From: Chara braunii
Taxonomy: Eukaryota; Streptophyta; Charophyceae; Charales; Characeae
Reading direction: 5' to 3'
Length of the DNA: 30,466 bases
Assembly (NCBI GenBank): GCA_003427395.1
Contig: BFEA01000026.1
Coordinates: 816,015 to 846,480, forward strand
In this document: positions 28,362-30,466 of the stretch, in pieces
Layout of the letters: the number at the start of each line of letters is the position of its first letter
How positions within the stretch are numbered: position 1 is the stretch's first letter
Notes under the pieces: generated by a model
What the model was told of the DNA's origin: nothing
Database searches by the model: none
What the model saw: only the letters and a program-made list of their open reading frames with translations
Program-made: the position numbers and the translations under genes

Positions 28362-29060
28362 ATGACTGATGGCTTGCTCTTCTTTATCGATCAAACCGAA
28401 GAAAGAATCTATGTTCCCCACAAAGAAGATATCAAAAGTATGATTATCGGGGACTGTCATGATACTATTGAGGGTCACTTCGGGTTTAAGAAGATGTATG
28501 CTGATGTAAGAGAATCTTTTGAATGGAAAGGAATGAAAGAGGATGTGCTAACCTATGTGCGAACTTGTCTTGTTTGCCGAAGGAACAAGCCCGTTAATGA
28601 GAATCCCTTGGGACTACTATGACCACTGCCTAGTCCAAGTGAACCAGGTGAGTCCATCTATTGACTTCACGAGTCTCACCAAGAGTCGAATGGGAATAGC
28701 CAAGTAATGGTCATTGTCGACAGATTCTCTAAGTATGCGATGTTTGTTCCTTTACCATTAAAAGCTAGAACGAAACTCGTCATCTAGAAGTTCCAGATGC
28801 GATGGGTTTCCGAATATGGCTTTCTGAAAACCATCATCTCTGATAGGGATGTATGATTTACTGCCCTACAATGGCAAAAGCTAATGGAAGCCTATGGCAC
28901 AAGACTGACCATGTCGTCCGGTAGACACCCTCAAACGAATGGACAATCAGAGCAAATGAACAGAATGTGCCAACAACTTTTGTGAATGTATGTTAGGCCC
29001 GATCAAATTGACCAGGACGAGAACCTACCAAAGATTGCAAGTGCCTACAAACAATAGTGT
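28362..29060 (+). pseudogene. Ty3/gypsy integrase remnant
   Basis: The zinc-binding module is HDTIEGHFGF (28458 on) with CLVC before RRNKP (28562-28590), an HHCC finger. It is followed by a catalytic core in the same frame: VIVDRFSKYAMFVPL with Asp at 28719, IISDRDV with Asp at 28842, and HPQTNGQSEQMNR with Glu at 28950. The second Asp to Glu distance is 36 codons, which is the D35E spacing. In-frame stops at 28620, near 28670, 28785, 28855 and beyond, plus later frameshifts, break it. All three catalytic residues survive. Confidence 0.93.
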
Positions 29061-29280
29061 TCATACAGTTACTGGCAGAACACCTAACGCACTGCACAAA
29101 GGTTGAAAGCCTCGACGTCCCATTGATGTGTTGACTAGGGAACAAGTCCAACGACTACCCCCAGGAACGAGAGAATTCACAATTCTGTACGAGCAAGACA
29201 TAGCCAAAGCAAAGGAGAATATTCAGAAAAACCAACTACAGATGATCGGACAAGCAAATAAGCATCGTCGACCATCATAG

Positions 29281-29630
29281 TTCCAAAAAGGAGATCTAGT
29301 TTGGGTGAAGTCTAAAGAATTCTCCCTCGAAGAAAATGCGTCTCAGAAATTGCTACCCGTCTACTATGGACCCTGGGAAGTTCTTAAGCTGATAGGGGAC
29401 ACTGATGGACCATCATATCGAATTGACGTACCCCCTCACCTCAAGACATACCTTATCTTCCATGCTTCCAAACTGCTACCATATGTCGAAGGCCACGAGT
29501 TTCCCTATCGGCCATCCGTGTTTCCTCCCTCTATGGACGAAGGTTATGAAGTTGAGCGAATATTGGAACATGGATACTTTTCTGCAGGTGGCAGATGTGG
29601 CATACTGCACAGCCACACGGGCCTGCAGGG
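29281..29630 (+). pseudogene. Integrase C-terminus and chromodomain start
   Basis: KGDLVWVKSKEFSLEE, then LLPVYYGPWEVLKLIGDTDG, PSYRIDVPPHLK, FHASKLLPYVEG and finally DEGYEVERILEHGYF. This is the GPY/F module followed by the first strand of a chromodomain (E-Y-VE-IL). The chromodomain, which reads histone marks in chromoviruses, is cut off after about 15 residues, where the sequence changes to the GGCCCTGTGTCG repeat. It lies in a different frame from the integrase core. Confidence 0.88.
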
Positions 29631-29648
29631 CCCGACCAGACGAAGAAT

Positions 29649-29905
29649 AAGGGCCCTACAGGCCCTGTGTCGTTTCAGCCTGAAAGCCTGAAAACAAGGG
29701 CCTACAAACCCTGTGTCGTTTCAGCCTGAAAGCCTGAAAACAAGGTCCTACAAACCCTGTGTCGTATCAGCCTGAAAGCCTGAAAACAAGGTCCTACAGG
29801 CCCTGTGTCGTTTCAGCCTGAAAGTCTGAAAATAATGGCCTACAGGCGCTGTGTCGTTTCAGCCTAAAAAAGGCCCCTCCAGGCCCTGAGTCTTTTCAGC
29901 CTAAA
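29649..29905. repeat. 46-bp tandem array
   Basis: CTGTGTCGT(T/A)TCAGCCTGAA recurs at 29665, 29711, 29757, 29803 and 29849, exactly 46 bp apart. A sixth, diverged CTGAGTCTTTTCAGCCT lies at 29886 (37-bp step). Each unit also has (C/A)CTACA(G/A)(G/A)C-CTG. It lies where chromoviruses have untranslated DNA between pol and the 3' LTR, so it may be part of the element. Confidence 0.96.
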
Positions 29906-30381
29906 ATGGAGGGTCATTTTCAGGCCCTCATAAGATCGACCTGCCCTGAAACTTGGGCACCAGACCAGGGTTTTAGCACATGCCATTTTGGGCCTGTTTT
30001 CAAGACAACCTTTGTTTGAACAACGCCAGGGTCTGGCACGTTTGGGCATTCGCAAGAGCAGCCTCCTGGACGGGCCAGCACTATATACGACTGGCCCGCC
30101 CTGCAGGCTGCAGGTAGTTCATAGGGACTTCCCAGGCACTTCACATGCAAGAGGCAGGAGGCAGTCTTCAGGATTCGGCAGCAGCACTCTGGAGGAGCGC
30201 TGCAGTAGTAGTAGTAGCGTTAGCAGTAGTCTTCAGCGCTGGGCGCTATTAGGAGCTAGATTAGCGTTGGAGAGAGAGAGATGGTTGGCGGAGGCTAGGG
30301 AGACTTACCTGTGGCGCCATAGCTCCAGCTTCTTTTTCGATGTGCCTGCAACAAGGCGCCACCTTAACAGGTTAGTACCGG

Positions 30382-30387
<6 letters not shown>
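29906..30387. other. Possible LTR-derived region, unproven
   Basis: It follows the element and its tandem array. CGGGCCAG (30071-30078) and CTGGCCCG (30091-30098) form a hairpin with CTATATAC, a TATA-like sequence, in the loop. AGT/GTAGTAGTAG repeats lie near 30206-30220. A retrotransposon LTR would have a TATA box here, but with no second copy and no clear TG...CA ends the call is tentative. Confidence 0.3.

Positions 30388-30466
<79 letters not shown>
30388..30466. repeat. (GA)n microsatellite at right edge
   Basis: Continuous AG/GA dinucleotides to the last base of the window. Its true length is unknown. Confidence 0.97.

Larger units (their letters stand above)
27728..29640. mobile_element. 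Decayed Ty3/gypsy (chromovirus-type) retrotransposon, rearranged
   Basis: Contains a reverse-transcriptase C-terminal piece on the minus strand (27728-27982), directly abutting RNase H, integrase and a chromodomain start on the plus strand (27984-29630). Integrase downstream of RNase H identifies Ty3/gypsy. The start of a chromodomain after integrase points to a chromovirus. Gag, protease and the RT catalytic centre are absent. Many stops and at least two frameshifts show that it is dead. No matching pair of LTRs is visible. Confidence 0.9.

Overview
The window looks like non-coding nuclear DNA of a green (streptophyte-type) eukaryote, and probably a whole draft scaffold, because it starts in a (TC)n tract and ends in a (GA)n tract. 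Evidence for a green eukaryote: a terminal exon resembling a plant multi-pass membrane protein family, a short reading frame resembling plastid ndhB in an AT-rich insert, a chromovirus-type Ty3/gypsy pol remnant, and retrocopies of U6 snRNA. A charophyte alga such as Chara would fit, but this is a guess. No complete protein-coding gene is visible. There are no CRISPR arrays, bacterial operons or phage genes.

Layout. 1-1883: the 3' end of one membrane-protein gene (last exon 1470-1883). Its upstream sequence, probably intron, holds a U6 snRNA retropseudogene (14-bp target duplication, poly(A) tail) that was later split by an 825-bp non-autonomous DNA transposon with 11-bp terminal inverted repeats and a CTG target duplication. 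1884-8850: no recognisable genes, but a run of unrelated local tandem duplications (units 32 to about 330 bp). 8850-9560: AT-rich organelle-like insert with an ndhB-like fragment. 10196-10755: a 126-bp satellite carrying T-run/G-run blocks. 10900-15390: pyrimidine- or C-rich DNA, a long CA repeat, a possible inverted-repeat element, two related A-tailed retroposon copies, then a 915-N gap (15395-16309). 16310-18110: microsatellites and a clear assembly artefact, an untrimmed 38-bp Nextera mate-pair junction adapter (17815-17852) followed by a 34-bp copy of sequence from 10047. 19433-20017 and 23294-23824 (minus strand): unidentified possible exons. 20840-20974 and 26598-26749: two more U6 retropseudogenes. 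22128-22290: a fragment of the 18S rRNA 3' end. 24083-25895: more tandem duplications and a purine-rich block. 27728-29905: a decayed Ty3/gypsy chromovirus whose reverse-transcriptase piece is inverted relative to RNase H and integrase, followed by a 46-bp tandem array. 30388-30466: (GA)n.

The parts do not form a pathway. They record repeated LINE-type retroposition of cellular RNAs (U6 three times, plus A-tailed elements), DNA-transposon insertion, organelle-like and rDNA transfer, and very frequent short tandem duplication. The strongest observations are the nested transposon-in-U6 insertion, the density of U6 retrocopies, and the adapter artefact, which implies a mate-pair fragment of about 7.8 kb spanning 10047-17814.
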